Shown here in pieces: positions 53,558-64,000 of a DNA stretch of 64,000 nucleotides. The stretch covers positions 868,001 through 932,000 of the forward strand of contig CP160630.1 in assembly GCA_038993745.2 (NCBI GenBank). The letters run 5' to 3'. This DNA is from Aliivibrio fischeri. GTDB lineage: Bacteria > Pseudomonadota > Gammaproteobacteria > Enterobacterales > Vibrionaceae. The stretch's first letter is position 1, and every line of letters starts with the position of its first letter. The notes below the pieces were generated by a model. That model had not been told where the DNA came from. It did no database searches and worked only from the letters and a program-made list of their open reading frames with translations. A program made the position numbers and the translations under genes.

Positions 53558-54799
53558 ATGTCGCAAGCCCAGCCATTACTCGTTCGTATGATGAATACAA
53601 ACATCGTTATACAAATTTTAATAGGTATTATCGCAGGTGTGGCTCTCGCTACGTTAGCGCCAAACCTAGCTATCTCTGCAGGACTTTTTGGTGAACTATT
53701 TGTTAGTGCATTAAAAGCCGTTGCTCCAATACTTGTATTCATTCTTGTTGCTGCTTCTATCGCTAACCAAAAGCGTGGACAGAACTCAAATATGAAACCA
53801 GTTATCGTATTATATCTTGTTGGTACGTTCTGCGCTTCATTAACTGCTGTTGTAATGAGTTTTCTTTTTCCTACCACATTAACTCTTGTTATCGACGCAG
53901 CAACCAATACCGCTCCAGAAGGTATTGTTGAAGTCATTAATACCCTATTATTTAAAATCATTGATAACCCAATCAATGCATTAATGACGGGTAACTTTAT
54001 TGGTATTCTTGGTTGGGCTGTTGCTCTAGGCTTAGGTTTACACTCTGCATCTGATGCGACAAAAAAAATCTTTGTTGATTTATCAAACTGTATCTCTGCA
54101 ATCGTAACGGTTGTTATTCGCTTTGCACCAATTGGTATCTTTGGTCTTGTATCTCACACGTTTGCTGAAACAGGTTTTGCTGTACTTGCAGGTTACTCTC
54201 ACCTATTAGCAGTATTACTTGGTTCAATGGCGTTCATCGCTTTAATCGTAAACCCATTAATTGTTTACATCCGTACCCGTCGTAATCCTTACCCATTAGT
54301 ATTTTTATGTCTACGTGAAAGTGGCGTAACGGCATTCTTCACACGAAGCTCTGCCGCAAACATCCCAGTTAACATGGCATTATGTGAGCGTCTTAACCTA
54401 CATAAAGATACTTACTCTGTATCTATCCCACTAGGCGCAACCATCAACATGGCAGGTGCTGCTATCACAATCACAGTACTAACGCTTGCTGCAGTAAATA
54501 CTGCAGGTGTAGAGGTTGACTTAGCAACAGCATTATTACTAAGCCTTGTAGCTGCGGTATCGGCATGTGGTGCATCAGGTGTTGCTGGTGGCTCACTACT
54601 ACTAATCCCACTAGCTTGTAGCTTATTTGGTATTTCAAACGACATTGCGATGCAAGTTGTTGCTATCGGCTTTATCATTGGTGTTGTACAAGATTCAGCA
54701 GAAACGGCTCTAAACAGTTCTACAGATGTACTGTTCACCACTGCGGCGTGTCGTAAAGCAGATAACCCATACAAGCCACTGGTTCAGCCAACTAACTAA
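53558..54799 (+). CDS. sstT: Serine/threonine:Na+ symporter SstT
   Basis: A 413-residue DAACS-family transporter with about eight membrane segments, the serine-rich hairpin ([19 protein letters not shown]) and [19 protein letters not shown] motif. SstT imports serine and threonine with sodium. AAAGGA six bases before the ATG. A strong terminator follows, and it is divergent from cheV. Confidence 0.93.
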   Translation: MSQAQPLLVRMMNTNIVIQILIGIIAGVALATLAPNLAISAGLFGELFVSALKAVAPILVFILVAASIANQKRGQNSNMKPVIVLYLVGTFCASLTAVVMSFLFPTTLTLVIDAATNTAPEGIVEVINTLLFKIIDNPINALMTGNFIGILGWAVALGLGLHSASDATKKIFVDLSNCISAIVTVVIRFAPIGIFGLVSHTFAETGFAVLAGYSHLLAVLLGSMAFIALIVNPLIVYIRTRRNPYPLVFLCLRESGVTAFFTRSSAANIPVNMALCERLNLHKDTYSVSIPLGATINMAGAAITITVLTLAAVNTAGVEVDLATALLLSLVAAVSACGASGVAGGSLLLIPLACSLFGISNDIAMQVVAIGFIIGVVQDSAETALNSSTDVLFTTAACRKADNPYKPLVQPTN

Positions 54800-54822
54800 T
54801 CATTGGTTTATAAAAACACATA

Positions 54823-54854
54823 AAAAATGGCCGCTCGTTTGAGCGGCCATTTTT
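54823..54854. terminator. Bidirectional terminator between sstT and the DUF1275 gene
   Basis: AAAAATGGCCGCTC and GAGCGGCCATTTTT form a perfect 14-bp stem with a GTTT loop, serving convergent genes. Confidence 0.92.
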
Positions 54855-54870
54855 ATATTAAAATACCAAC

Positions 54871-55533
54871 CTAAATCTCTTTATGTTGATATAAATAAAT
54901 TGAATATGACATAGCTAATAAAGCACATAGTGTCGCAGGTATTGCTAGCGTATTAATTTCTAAAATTGGATAAAAATACCCACCAATGGTGCCACCAAAA
55001 ATAAAACCAAATGCAATATAAAGATATAGCGCCAGTCGACGATGGTGAATAGGCTCTCCTTTAAGCTTCATTCCAAGCATGATACCTAAATCGGTTAATA
55101 CACCAGTTACATGTGTCGTTCGAACAACCGCACCACTATACGTCGTAACCAAACCATTTTGTAAACCACACGCAGCAGAAGCGAAATAGTGCCCCCACTG
55201 ACTGCCTTCATTAAGAACAATCATTGCAGCAAACAACAATCCACTTTCAATAATTAAAGCAAAATTATAACGACGACCAAGCTTTAAAGCTGAGCAACCA
55301 ACAATCAAACTGCTTAATGAAGATCCAAGAATAAAGCTAATAATGATAAATAATAAGTGCCAAGTCGTATCATTAAACCCAAGTAGTTGAGTGCCTAATA
55401 ATGTCGCCGTCCCTGATAAGTGTGAGATAGATTGATGTTGGAAACCAAGTAAACCAACAGAATTTGTAATGCCTGCTAATAAAGCGAGAAAGAAGGTGCC
55501 GTATTCGACCCATTTAGGAAGTTTTGAAATCAC
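54871..55533 (-). CDS. DUF1275 (YoaK-like) membrane protein
   Basis: A 220-residue protein with about six hydrophobic segments and the DUF1275 pattern (FLALLAGITNSVGLLGF, GTATLLGTQLLGF, GLQNGLVTTYSGAVVRTTHV, TGVLTDLGIMLG). The start is a GTG at 55533. Family members are integral membrane proteins of unknown function, possibly transporters. It lies downstream of glgCA but after their terminator, so it is probably a separate unit. Confidence 0.87.
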   Translation of the reverse strand: MISKLPKWVEYGTFFLALLAGITNSVGLLGFQHQSISHLSGTATLLGTQLLGFNDTTWHLLFIIISFILGSSLSSLIVGCSALKLGRRYNFALIIESGLLFAAMIVLNEGSQWGHYFASAACGLQNGLVTTYSGAVVRTTHVTGVLTDLGIMLGMKLKGEPIHHRRLALYLYIAFGFIFGGTIGGYFYPILEINTLAIPATLCALLAMSYSIYLYQHKEI

Positions 55534-55608
55534 GATACATTACCTAGCCAGTAAAGAGCGTTATTCTATACCTTAGAATCAAAATGTGCATGATCTACCG
55601 CAAAATAA

Positions 55609-55633
55609 AAAGGAAGACATTACGCCTTCCTTT
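55609..55633 (-). terminator. Intrinsic terminator of glgCA
   Basis: On the minus strand AAAGGAAG and CTTCCTTT form an 8-bp stem with a nine-base loop, ending in a T-rich tail 28 bases after glgA. Confidence 0.75.
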
Positions 55634-55660
55634 AAAAGTTTATTCATTTTTGGTTATTTA

Positions 55661-57124
55661 TTAACTATTTATAGCTGTTCGATACATTTCTATGTATTTT
55701 AGTGCCGCTTTATTCCAGCAGAAATCTTGTTTCATAGCATGCAATTGGACACGTTTTACTTCATTGAGGTTTTGGCTATAAAGTAATAACGAGCGCATAA
55801 GCACAAGTAATAACTCCATAGGTTCAGGATTTTTAAAGCTAAATCCTGTCGCATTTTCAATGTCATCATCGTAGTTATTGACGCTGTCTTTCAAACCTCC
55901 TACTTCACGAACTATTGGCAAAGTACCATAAGCCATGCTGTAGATCTGATTTAAGCCACAAGGTTCAAACTCTGATGGCATGATAAAGAAATCGGAACCA
56001 GCCTCTACCCAATGTGCAAGTTTATTATCGTATGCTTCAACAAACGTAAACTTGTCACTATGCTCTTGTGCTATCTCTGTTAGACGAGCAGCAAGTACGG
56101 GGTCTCCTGTACCTACAATGACAAGCTGTAAATCATTTTTCAGAAACTGCTCTAAGATAGGTAACAAATACTGAATGCCTTTTTGATTAGTCAAACGACA
56201 AACCATGCCGTACATAGCAACGTCTTTTTGAGGTAATGATACTTCTTGCTGCAGCGCAGCCTTACATGCCTTTTTACCTCTAACCATACTTATTCGATTT
56301 ACTTTAAATTGCTTAGGAATGTAACTGTCTTTTTCTGGGTTCCATTCACTGTAATCACAGCCATTTAAAATCCCAATCAAATCTGATTCGCGATCTTGAA
56401 AGTCGCTTGCCATGCCATGAGATCCTAGCTCAGTAAGTAACTCTTTTGCATAATTCGGACTAACCGCATTAATCTTATCGGCGCACTGAACCCCAGCCTT
56501 GAGCATACTAACATGCGTATGACTTATCGACGCTTCTGGAACAAAATGAGATTTAAATTCAGACAAACAAGCAATTTCATCGTAATGAAAAATACCTTTA
56601 AACACTGCATTATGAATGGATAACACACTTCGGGTTTGATGGTAAAACTCATTTTCCACATAGCGTTTTTTCAATAAATAAGGAATGAGGCCTGTATGCC
56701 AATCATTTACATGAATAATATCAGGTTTTTTATTCAGTAATTTAGGAAGCAGATCTAATGTCGCAGCACTAAAGAAAGCAAAGCGTTCTCCATTATCAGC
56801 ATAGGCTTGATTATTTTCAGCATACATCTCAGCACGTTCAAAATAATCTCCAGATTCAATGGCGAATACTGGAATTCCATCAACATTAAGTGATCTAACT
56901 TGATATGCAGTATGAGGCCAATGCTCTAATTGCGTCGTTAGAATAATTTCAGCATCATCTCGACCAGCAATCGTCTTATAAGCAGGCATAACTATTTGAA
57001 CGCTATGCCCCAACTCTTTTAATGACTTAGGCAGAGCCTTGGCAACATCTGCCAAGCCTCCACTTTTTATTAACCCGTCAACTTCAGATGCTACAAATAC
57101 AATTGATAGCGTCTTAGTAACCAA
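55661..57124 (-). CDS. glgA: Glycogen synthase GlgA
   Basis: The 487-residue GT5 protein has the ADP-glucose-binding IKSGGLADVAKALPK near residue 18, HVNDWHTGLIPYLLKK near 140 and a C-terminal EFEPCGLNQIYSMAYGTLPI near 378. It extends alpha-1,4-glucan chains with ADP-glucose. A TTG at 57124 is chosen because AGGAG is six bases upstream and the next residues match the GlgA N-terminus; the gene overlaps glgC by 11 bases, so the two are coupled. E. coli GlgA is 477 residues. Confidence 0.93.
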   Translation of the reverse strand: MVTKTLSIVFVASEVDGLIKSGGLADVAKALPKSLKELGHSVQIVMPAYKTIAGRDDAEIILTTQLEHWPHTAYQVRSLNVDGIPVFAIESGDYFERAEMYAENNQAYADNGERFAFFSAATLDLLPKLLNKKPDIIHVNDWHTGLIPYLLKKRYVENEFYHQTRSVLSIHNAVFKGIFHYDEIACLSEFKSHFVPEASISHTHVSMLKAGVQCADKINAVSPNYAKELLTELGSHGMASDFQDRESDLIGILNGCDYSEWNPEKDSYIPKQFKVNRISMVRGKKACKAALQQEVSLPQKDVAMYGMVCRLTNQKGIQYLLPILEQFLKNDLQLVIVGTGDPVLAARLTEIAQEHSDKFTFVEAYDNKLAHWVEAGSDFFIMPSEFEPCGLNQIYSMAYGTLPIVREVGGLKDSVNNYDDDIENATGFSFKNPEPMELLLVLMRSLLLYSQNLNEVKRVQLHAMKQDFCWNKAALKYIEMYRTAINS

Positions 57125-58331
57125 CTCTCTCTCCTTTAGGGATAACAACAATACCCTCATCTGATACGTGGTATCTTTTCTTATCTTCTTGAAGGTTTAC
57201 ACCAATTTCAGTTCCTGGAGCTATATCTGCACCTTTATCGACAATCACTCGGCGCAAGACACAACCTTTACCGACTTTCACATTACCTAACAAAATACTT
57301 TCACTAATATCACAAGCGGATGCAATATTACTTCTAAAACCCAGTACTGATTTTTCAATACGTGAACCACGGATATAGCTACCACCACAAACGAGACTAT
57401 CAATAATCTGCACTCGACCATTATCTGAATCAGAGAAAGTCGCAGGTGGTAATGGAGGATAATAAGTATGAAGTGGCCATTTGCGGTTATATAAAGAAAA
57501 TGGAGCATCTTTCTTTAATAGGTCCATATGAGCTTCCCAATACGATTCAATCGTACCTACATCACGCCAGTAAACCTCTTTCTTTTCACCTTTAATATGA
57601 TTTGTACTAAAATCGTAAACGTAAACATTCCCTTCTGGGAACATTTTAGGAATGATATCTTTACCAAAGTCATGAGAAGAATCTTCAAGCGCCGCATCAT
57701 GGATCAATTCTTTACAAAGACTCTCTGCTTCAAAAATGTAGTTACCCATTGATACCAAAGCGATGCCAGGTTGGCCCGGGATACATTTAGGATTCAATGG
57801 TTTTTCTTCAAAGCCGATCATTTTGCCATGTTCATCAACTTCAATAACACCAAAGCCAGAGGCATCTTTTGCAGGCATGCGTAGTGCTGATACCGTTAAT
57901 GCTGCTTTTTTCTTTTTATGAAAATCAAGCATTTGGCGAATATCCATTTTATAAATATGATCAGAACCGAAAATACATACATGTTCAGGATCTGTTGATT
58001 CTATAAAACTGATATTTTGATATATAGCATCTGCCGTCCCTTCATACCAACGCTTACCTGTTCGCATTTGAGCAGGAACAGGATCAATAAAGCGATCTGT
58101 TATTCCATTTACATTCCAACCTTTTTTCATATGTTGAAAAAGTGATTGAGATTTAAATTGAGTTAATACATAAATTCGCATTAAATCTGCATTTACAAAA
58201 TTATTTAATGCAAAATCAATTAAGCGATAACTGCCACCAAATGGTACTGCAGGTTTGGTTCTTGATTCCGTTAATGGGCGTAGACGTGAGCCTTCACCAC
58301 CAGCCAAAATCATCCCTAATACACCAGCCAT
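57114..58331 (-). CDS. glgC: Glucose-1-phosphate adenylyltransferase GlgC
   Basis: The 405-residue protein has the nucleotidyltransferase motif LAGGEGSRLRPLTESRTKPA at the N-terminus, the glucose-1-P site segment (GTADAIYQNISFI), GFEEKPLNPKCIPG, and a C-terminal left-handed beta-helix (ILLGNVKVGKGCVLRRVIV). It makes ADP-glucose, the committed step of glycogen synthesis. GGGAG before the ATG at 58331. It is the first gene of glgCA, separate from glgB/malQ. Confidence 0.95.
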   Translation of the reverse strand: MAGVLGMILAGGEGSRLRPLTESRTKPAVPFGGSYRLIDFALNNFVNADLMRIYVLTQFKSQSLFQHMKKGWNVNGITDRFIDPVPAQMRTGKRWYEGTADAIYQNISFIESTDPEHVCIFGSDHIYKMDIRQMLDFHKKKKAALTVSALRMPAKDASGFGVIEVDEHGKMIGFEEKPLNPKCIPGQPGIALVSMGNYIFEAESLCKELIHDAALEDSSHDFGKDIIPKMFPEGNVYVYDFSTNHIKGEKKEVYWRDVGTIESYWEAHMDLLKKDAPFSLYNRKWPLHTYYPPLPPATFSDSDNGRVQIIDSLVCGGSYIRGSRIEKSVLGFRSNIASACDISESILLGNVKVGKGCVLRRVIVDKGADIAPGTEIGVNLQEDKKRYHVSDEGIVVIPKGERVGY

Positions 58332-58624
58332 GTGTTCTCCCTGAGATTATTATTAATATAGATAGAATTTCTTGAATTCTTTATTTTGAGATTAAGTTAA
58401 CATAAATTATTTACAAATCTGTGAAATGTTTCGTTTATATTCACTTGCAAAATAAATTCATTCAATACTGTGCTCCAGCTCAATTTTTAAGCTATATGCA
58501 ACACAAATGGTTAACAATAATTTTACCAAGCCATTATATAATCATGCGTACTTTAAAATATGTATTGAAACTTAACTATCTCAGTGTAATGATTTCTCCT
58601 CATTCGCTTTCAGGAAGTGTAGAT

Positions 58625-59278
58625 ATGGCAGTAAGTCTTTTTAAACAATTGCAAACAGTTTGGGATTATCACCTTGTAAATCAAGAGATTAGAAAATCAG
58701 ATGCTATCTTTGTTTTATGTAGCTACGATCTAAGAGTGGCAGAACATGCAGCCCAACTTTATTTAGATGGCTATGCGCCATTACTTATATTTTCAGGGGC
58801 TCAGGGTAGAGCGACAGAAGGATTATTCACTTTAAGTGAAGCTGAAACATTTGCAAATGTAGCAAAAGACATGGGAGTCCCCTCCTCTGCTATTATTGTT
58901 GAAACAAAAGCAACCAATACAGGTGAAAATATCTTTTTCACTCAAGCATTATTAAAAGAAAGAAATATATCGGTTTCATCACTTATTTTAGTTCAGAAAC
59001 CTTATATGGAGCGTCGATTATTAGCAACATTCTTAAAAAACTGGAATGATATAGAATTCTGTATCAGCTCACCTAATATTAGTTTTATCAATTACCCTAC
59101 CGATGAAATTACATTTGACCATATTGCAAGTATTATATTAGGTGAATTACATAGACTAAAAGTTTACCCCACATTAGGTTATCAAGAAGCACAAGAAATA
59201 CCTGATGAGGTATGGCAAGCATTTGAAAATTTAACTCAACTTGGGTTTGATGAGTATTTACTGCCTAACAATAATTAG
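58625..59278 (+). CDS. YdcF family (DUF218) protein
   Basis: The ATG at 58625, with AGGAAG seven bases upstream, gives a 217-residue DUF218 protein; the longer upstream frame lacks a matching ribosome site. Key parts are KSDAIFVLCSYDLRVAEHAA, PLLIFSGAQGRATEG and KATNTGENIFFTQALL. E. coli YdcF binds SAM; its reaction is unknown. No signal peptide is visible, unlike the ElyC/SanA members. It is set between two glycogen operons in the opposite direction. No firm functional link to glycogen can be drawn. Confidence 0.82.
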   Translation: MAVSLFKQLQTVWDYHLVNQEIRKSDAIFVLCSYDLRVAEHAAQLYLDGYAPLLIFSGAQGRATEGLFTLSEAETFANVAKDMGVPSSAIIVETKATNTGENIFFTQALLKERNISVSSLILVQKPYMERRLLATFLKNWNDIEFCISSPNISFINYPTDEITFDHIASIILGELHRLKVYPTLGYQEAQEIPDEVWQAFENLTQLGFDEYLLPNNN

Positions 59279-59318
59279 TATCCATTCAAATAAAGAACAA
59301 GCCGTTAATTCAATTAAT

Positions 59319-59355
59319 AAAAAGCCCTAAATCAGAAACTGACTTAGGGCTTTTT
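59319..59355. terminator. Bidirectional terminator between ydcF-like gene and glgB
   Basis: AAAAAGCCCTAA and TTAGGGCTTTTT form a perfect 12-bp stem with A- and T-rich ends and an inner CAG-AAA-CTG mini-stem, serving the convergent genes. Confidence 0.9.
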
Positions 59356-59374
59356 CATTCATACTTTTAATTTG

Positions 59375-61560
59375 TTATTTTAAACGATAAAAAACCGTAG
59401 AAAGCGGCGGTAACGTAATAACAATAGATTGTGCTAACCCTTGAGACTCAACTTCTTCTGTGGGTACACTACCTATAACAGAGTAATCACTGCCCCATAA
59501 AAATGAGCATCACTGTTTAAAATCAATTCATACTCACCAGCGATTGGCATTCCTAAACGGAAACCCTCTCTTGGAGCAGGTGTAAAGTTACTAACAACGA
59601 GGATTCGCTCACCATTATCACCTAAACGTTCATGAGCTAGAACACTCATTTCAGCTTCATCTTGTAATCGCCACTCAAAGCCAGCAGGATCACAATCTTT
59701 TTGATAAAGAGCAGGCTCTGTTGTGTATAATTTATTTAAATCACGCACTAGCGATTGCATACCAGAGTGACGCTCAAATTGAGTTAAGAACCACTGTAAT
59801 TGACCATCATGATCCCACTCTGCACTTTGAGCTATTTCAGCCCCCATGAAGTTTAATTTCTTACCCGGCTGACCATACATATACCCCATATAGGCACGTA
59901 AGTTTGCCGTTTTTTGCCATTCATCTCCAGGCATTTTATCTAAGATTGAGCCTTTTCCATAAACCACTTCATCGTGTGAAAGCGAAAGAATAAAGTTCTC
60001 ACTAAATGCATAAACTAGCGGGAAAGTGATGGTATCGTGGTGATATTTTCGGTGAATCGGATCTTCTCTAATGTAATTTAAGCTGTCATGCATCCAACCC
60101 ATGTTCCACTTAAAGCCAAAGCCCAAACCACCAGCAAAAGTAGGAGCAGAGACCCCAGGAAAAGCCGTTGATTCTTCCGCAATGGTCATCGCATTAGGAT
60201 AATGTGAATACACCTCTTCGTTCATCCACTTTAATAAAGCGATGGCTCCGTGGTTATGATTTCCACCTTCCCAGTTAGGGATCCATTCACCATCATTACG
60301 CGAATAATCAAGGTAAAGCATTGATGCTACAGCATCGACACGTAAACCATCGATATGGAAATGCTCAAACCAATATAATGCATTAGAAACTAAAAATTCA
60401 CGCACATGAGGTTGGTCATAATTATAAATAAAGCTCTGCCAATCATTGTGCCATCCACGACGAGGGTCAGGATCATTAAACAAAGATGTTCCATCAAAAT
60501 TCGCCAAACCATGTGAATCCGATGGGAAATGAGCAGGAACCCAATCGAGTACGACACCAATACCAACTTGGTGGCATTGATCGACAAAATATTTGAAATC
60601 ATCAGGTGTACCAAAACGGCTCGTTGGTGAAAATAACCCTATCGGTTGATAGCCCCATGAACCATAAAATGGATGTTCTGATACTGGCATTAACTCTATG
60701 TGCGTATAACCCATATCTAAAATATAAGGTATTAATTGCTCAGCTAACTCACGATACGTTAAGAAATCGCCATTTTCATTTCTCTTCCAAGACCCTGCAT
60801 GCAGTTCATAGAATGAAAGCGCTTCTTTCTGCTTTTCAGTTATTGGTCTTTGCTGCCATTTGGCATCATTCCACTGATAAGAGGTTTGATCATATACCAC
60901 AGATGCAAATGATGGATACTGCTCATTATGAGCGCCATAAGGATCCATTTTATGAGGAAGTGATTCGCCATTTGGTCCTTTTAACTCAAATTTATACTTA
61001 GTACCAACAGCATGTTCAGGTATAAATAACGCCCAAAGTCCGTTATCTATCCGTTGCATAATATGACGACGACCATCCCATTGGTTAAAATCGCCAATAA
61101 CACTAGCTGAAGAAGCATTTGGAGCAAAAACTAAATAACGCACACCTTGAATTTGCTTACCGTCACGAACAACACTAAATAGATGTGCACCTAAATGGTT
61201 ATACATCTCTTTTGGTGTATGAACTTGCGCATCCGTAGGGGAAATATTGTGGTATTGATATGGGTCATCAAGAGTTTGTTCCGTTCCATTCCAATCGATA
61301 ATTAATTGATAATGAACTTCTGTCATATCAACGCTTTCATTTAATACAAAAACACCCGAATGTTTCGGGTCTGAAAGCAATTGATATTCAACATGGTTAG
61401 CTAGTCGTACTTTTACCGATGTGGCACCTGGAAGCCAAACTCGTAGTGCTGTCGTTTGGCTTTGATATTGTGGACCTAGAAAAGAAAATGGATCAGAAAA
61501 AGCAGCCCTTTCGAGCTGCATGTAGATGTCCTTTTCTTTACGTTCAACAAGTAAGTTCAA
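59375..61560 (-). pseudogene. glgB: 1,4-alpha-glucan branching enzyme GlgB, frameshifted near the 3' end
   Basis: A GH13 protein with N-terminal CBM48 ([20 protein letters not shown]) and barrel motifs [22 protein letters not shown] (nucleophile Asp), [11 protein letters not shown] (acid Glu) and [12 protein letters not shown]. The frame ends prematurely at [10 protein letters not shown]. One more G in the GGGG run (59493-59496) restores [14 protein letters not shown] and the remaining C-terminal beta domain to a stop at 59375. From the TTG at 61560 (AAGGAG eight bases upstream) the repaired protein is 728 residues, the E. coli GlgB length. An ATG at 61521 with AAAGGA is an alternative start. 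Catalytic parts are intact. Confidence 0.9.
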
Positions 61561-61574
61561 CGTAAATACTCCTT

Positions 61575-63754
61575 TTATTTTTGGCTTGCTTGAGCGCGAA
61601 TGTCGGTTAGTCGTTTGGTTAATTCATTAACCTGAGGACGATTAAAAATGTCGTCCAGAGTAACAGACAATTTACGACGCCAGTTTGGATATTCATTTAC
61701 CGTTCCCGGTATGTTAACTGGTTTATCCATTTCTAGCCAATCTTCAAGCTGTAAACTGAGAAGTGTGCTCGATCCCGCTGCAAGATGACATTGCAACGCA
61801 TCACTTAAGTATCTATCCATAGGAACAAACGAAGCATCACGGCCCACACCTTCTGGTAAATACCCATGGAAATCGACACTGTTTAAGATCTCTTGTTTTG
61901 ATTCCGCACGAGTATTAAACAATTCTTTTAGTTGTTCAGGATCTGGATATAAACCGATCTCTTCACCCATTTTCAAATCATCACAATGCCAGAAACCACG
62001 TAACGTTGGCATATCATGCGTACATAATGCCGACATTGATTGCTCTTGATAATGCGTTGGTGAATAGAAACCACCGTCTTCAGACGTTTCAAAGAAGAAC
62101 ACTTTGTACGAGTGAATCCCAGCTTCCGCAAGCAAATCAACAATCTCATCTGGTACTGTACCCAAATCCTCACCAATCACAGAACATTGGTAACGATGAC
62201 TTTCTAACGCAAGAATAGACAGCATATCTTCTACAGGATAATGCATGTAAGCGCCTTTAGTTGCATCTTCACCTTTAGGGATCCACCACAAGCGTAGCAA
62301 GCCCAATACATGGTCAATTCGAAGTGCACCACACGCTTTCATGTTTGCTCGTAGCAACTGAACATACGCTTCGTAGCTTGTTTCTTTTAGTGTGTGAGGA
62401 TTTAAAGGCGGTAGTCCCCAGTTTTGTCCCAATGGACCTAAAATATCTGGTGGCGCACCAATGCTTACATCCAGACATAAGTTGCCGTGATCAGCCCACG
62501 TCTCAGAACCTGAATCAGCAACACCAACAGCCAAATCACGATACAAACCAACGTCCATACCTTTATTTTCTGCGAATTGTTGTACATCGTTAATTTGAGT
62601 AAATGCCACCCATTGTAAGTACATATACAAATCAACTTGATCACGATTATCTGCAATGTATTTTTGCACGGCTTTATTATCAAAGTGCTGCAATTCATGA
62701 GGGAATACAGGCCAGCCCCAAATACTATTATCTTGGCTGTATAAGCTGTTATGCAATGCATCAAATGCAGCTTGATGTAATAAGCTCTCGCCACCTTCGG
62801 CAACAAACTCTAAGAACGCTTTTGCTCGTGCACTTTTCTTATCTAAATGACGAGTTTTAAACTCGCTAAATAGCAATGGAAGTACACTCATTTTTAGCGC
62901 AGAGACTTCTGAGTAATTCACCCAATGAGATTGACGAGCATCAGCTAAACGCTGTTGGAATTCCGCACTGCCAACTAACTCTTGAGCTTGGTTACACAAT
63001 GCAAACTCAGGAACTGAACATACATCAATGTATAAAATATTTAGCCAACGACGAGATGATGGACTGTATGGGCTCGCCCCTTCAGGGTTAGCAGGAAACA
63101 GTGAATGAATCGGGTTTAAACCAACAAAATCACCGCCACGAACAGCAATATCACCTACTAGTTGCTTAAGATCACCAAAGTCACCAATACCCCAGTTATG
63201 CGGCGTTCTCAATGTGTATAACTGAACGCTTGGTCCCCACATTTTTTTGCCTTTAAGCATTGCATCTTGTTTGAAACACGCTTTTGGCGTCACAATTAAT
63301 GTCATTTCATAAGGTGCTTTACGACGCTTACGAATCACTTCTAATTTATGGTAACCCCATGGCAGAGTTGGTAAAGAGAATAACAATGTACCATCATTTT
63401 CACGCTCGTCTGAAACGATTTGAGATTGTAAGTACCCTTCTAATACTTCACCCTCTTCAGTGGTGATTTTCCAACTAAATTCACTGATACGAGCACTTTT
63501 ACCAAGATTCATTTCTACTTGAAGCGGCTCATTATCACGGACAACCTGTACAGTAGAAAGTACGTCTTTTTTATGTTTCTTTTCAGCTGAACTTAAGAGT
63601 GTTTTATCATTCTTAGTGTCATAACCTAAAGAAGCCAGTAGACGAGTTAAGGTTTCATCACTGACTTTTGCTTCATTGCCCAGGCACTTACATAGCTATT
63701 TTTTAACCCTGCCAGCTCTGCGACTTGATGGAGTACATTGTTATTATCTTTCAT
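61575..63754 (-). pseudogene. malQ: 4-alpha-glucanotransferase (amylomaltase) MalQ, frameshifted near the 5' end
   Basis: The ATG at 63754 (GGAG seven bases upstream) opens MKDNNNVLHQVAELAGLKNS and stops after about 35 codons. The remaining 645 residues are open in another frame. One extra G in the GGG run (63679-63681) restores YVSAWGNEAKVSDETL and a 726-residue MalQ. The body has GH77 motifs GASPYSPSSRRW, RIDHVLGLLRLWW (nucleophile), GEDLGTVPDEI (acid) and HDMPTLRGFW. It transfers glucan chains between maltodextrins. Directly downstream of the phosphorylase gene (malPQ order) and upstream of glgB. Confidence 0.9.
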
Positions 63755-63806
63755 CGCTTTTCTCCAAGGGCAGTACGATACTGCCCTCATATTATAATTT
63801 TATTAA

Positions 63807-64000
63807 TTAACGGTTTACTGATTCCAGTTTCCAAATGTTATTTACATAATCACGGATACTGCGGTCTGAACTAAATTTACCAACCAAAGCAGTGTTTAAA
63901 ATAGCCATTTTCGCCCACTGTTTTTGGTCACGATATGCTGCATCAATGTCGTTCTGAGCACGAACATAATCAGCAAAATCAGCAAGAACTAAGTATGGGT
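63807..64000 (-). CDS. malP: Glycogen/maltodextrin phosphorylase, C-terminal end (cut by window edge)
   Basis: Only the last 64 codons are visible. They read [19 protein letters not shown] and [18 protein letters not shown] before the stop, the characteristic C-terminus of glycogen/maltodextrin phosphorylases. Position directly upstream of malQ favours MalP over GlgP. The enzyme releases glucose-1-phosphate from maltodextrins, which could also feed GlgC. Confidence 0.85.
   Translation of the reverse strand, partial: PYLVLADFADYVRAQNDIDAAYRDQKQWAKMAILNTALVGKFSSDRSIRDYVNNIWKLESVNR

Noticed and set aside
58421..58624. Extra 68 N-terminal residues on the YdcF-like protein
   Set aside because: The extension resembles translated promoter sequence, and AGGAAG lies correctly before the internal ATG at 58625.
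5951..63754. The seven frameshifts as programmed frameshifting
   Set aside because: No shared slippery heptamer or downstream structure was evident, they fall in unrelated conserved housekeeping-type genes, and every one is a missing base in a run.
1..64000. CRISPR array, prophage, integron cassette or toxin-antitoxin system
   Set aside because: No regularly spaced repeats, phage structural genes, attC-like sites or recognised toxin pairs were seen on either strand.

Overview
The window reads as Vibrionaceae DNA, most likely an Aliivibrio (fischeri/logei-like) species and probably the smaller chromosome. It is AT-rich. It carries a Vibrio-type TonB2 cluster with ttpC, an ECF sigma/ChrR cluster, CheV, SstT, a second-type acetate kinase and a maltose/glycogen gene block, and the reconstructed protein lengths fit gamma-proteobacterial relatives. 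Genus and replicon are inferred from gene content only. No tRNA, rRNA, CRISPR array or insertion sequence was seen.

Layout. 1-162: 5' end of tyrR. 301-4578: a TudS-like DUF523/DUF1722 protein and a CPD photolyase, then a PhoD-like phosphatase. 4604-5917: a 45-aa ORF and an iron-regulated ChaN lipoprotein. 5951-13410: an ECF sigma factor with its ChrR anti-sigma and a tightly overlapping operon (SnoaL-like, SDR, FAD oxidoreductase, DUF1365, Cfa-like methyltransferase, DUF2878, chalcone-isomerase-like, DUF3833) typical of singlet-oxygen/lipid-remodelling regulons. The same promoter pattern (TGATCT-N16-CGTWWTA) lies before the photolyase operon, the SnoaL operon and rpoE, so they look like one regulon. 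13632-19994: cytochrome c, a class-V aminotransferase with a 2OG-Fe dioxygenase, a Bcr-type exporter with a LysR regulator, LysE, a PHP phosphatase. 20052-31967: TonB2 energiser, hydroxamate siderophore permease, FhuA-like receptor behind a Fur box, and an AraC/GyrI regulator. 32108-44427: PTS EIICB, ABC-F YbiT, regulators and small enzymes, acetate kinase, and a receiver/CheC-like protein coupled to a diguanylate cyclase. 44454-64000: malEFG and malK around a MalT/CRP-type control region, glgX, cheV, sstT, a DUF1275 protein, glgCA, a YdcF-like protein, glgB, malQ and the end of malP/glgP.

How the genes fit together. The mal genes import and phosphorolyse maltodextrins while glgC, glgA and glgB build glycogen and glgX debranches it. 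The sigma/ChrR block couples light and singlet-oxygen damage to DNA repair and membrane fatty-acid modification. The iron block places receptor, permease and TonB energiser in one co-directional run.

Sequence quality matters here. Seven genes (DUF3833, class-V aminotransferase, Bcr-type MFS, PHP phosphatase, malF, glgB, malQ) are each broken by exactly one missing base in a homopolymer, and each reads through to family-typical length when one base is restored. That looks like systematic base-calling error rather than seven independent gene losses. They are listed as pseudogene type only to flag the broken frame.
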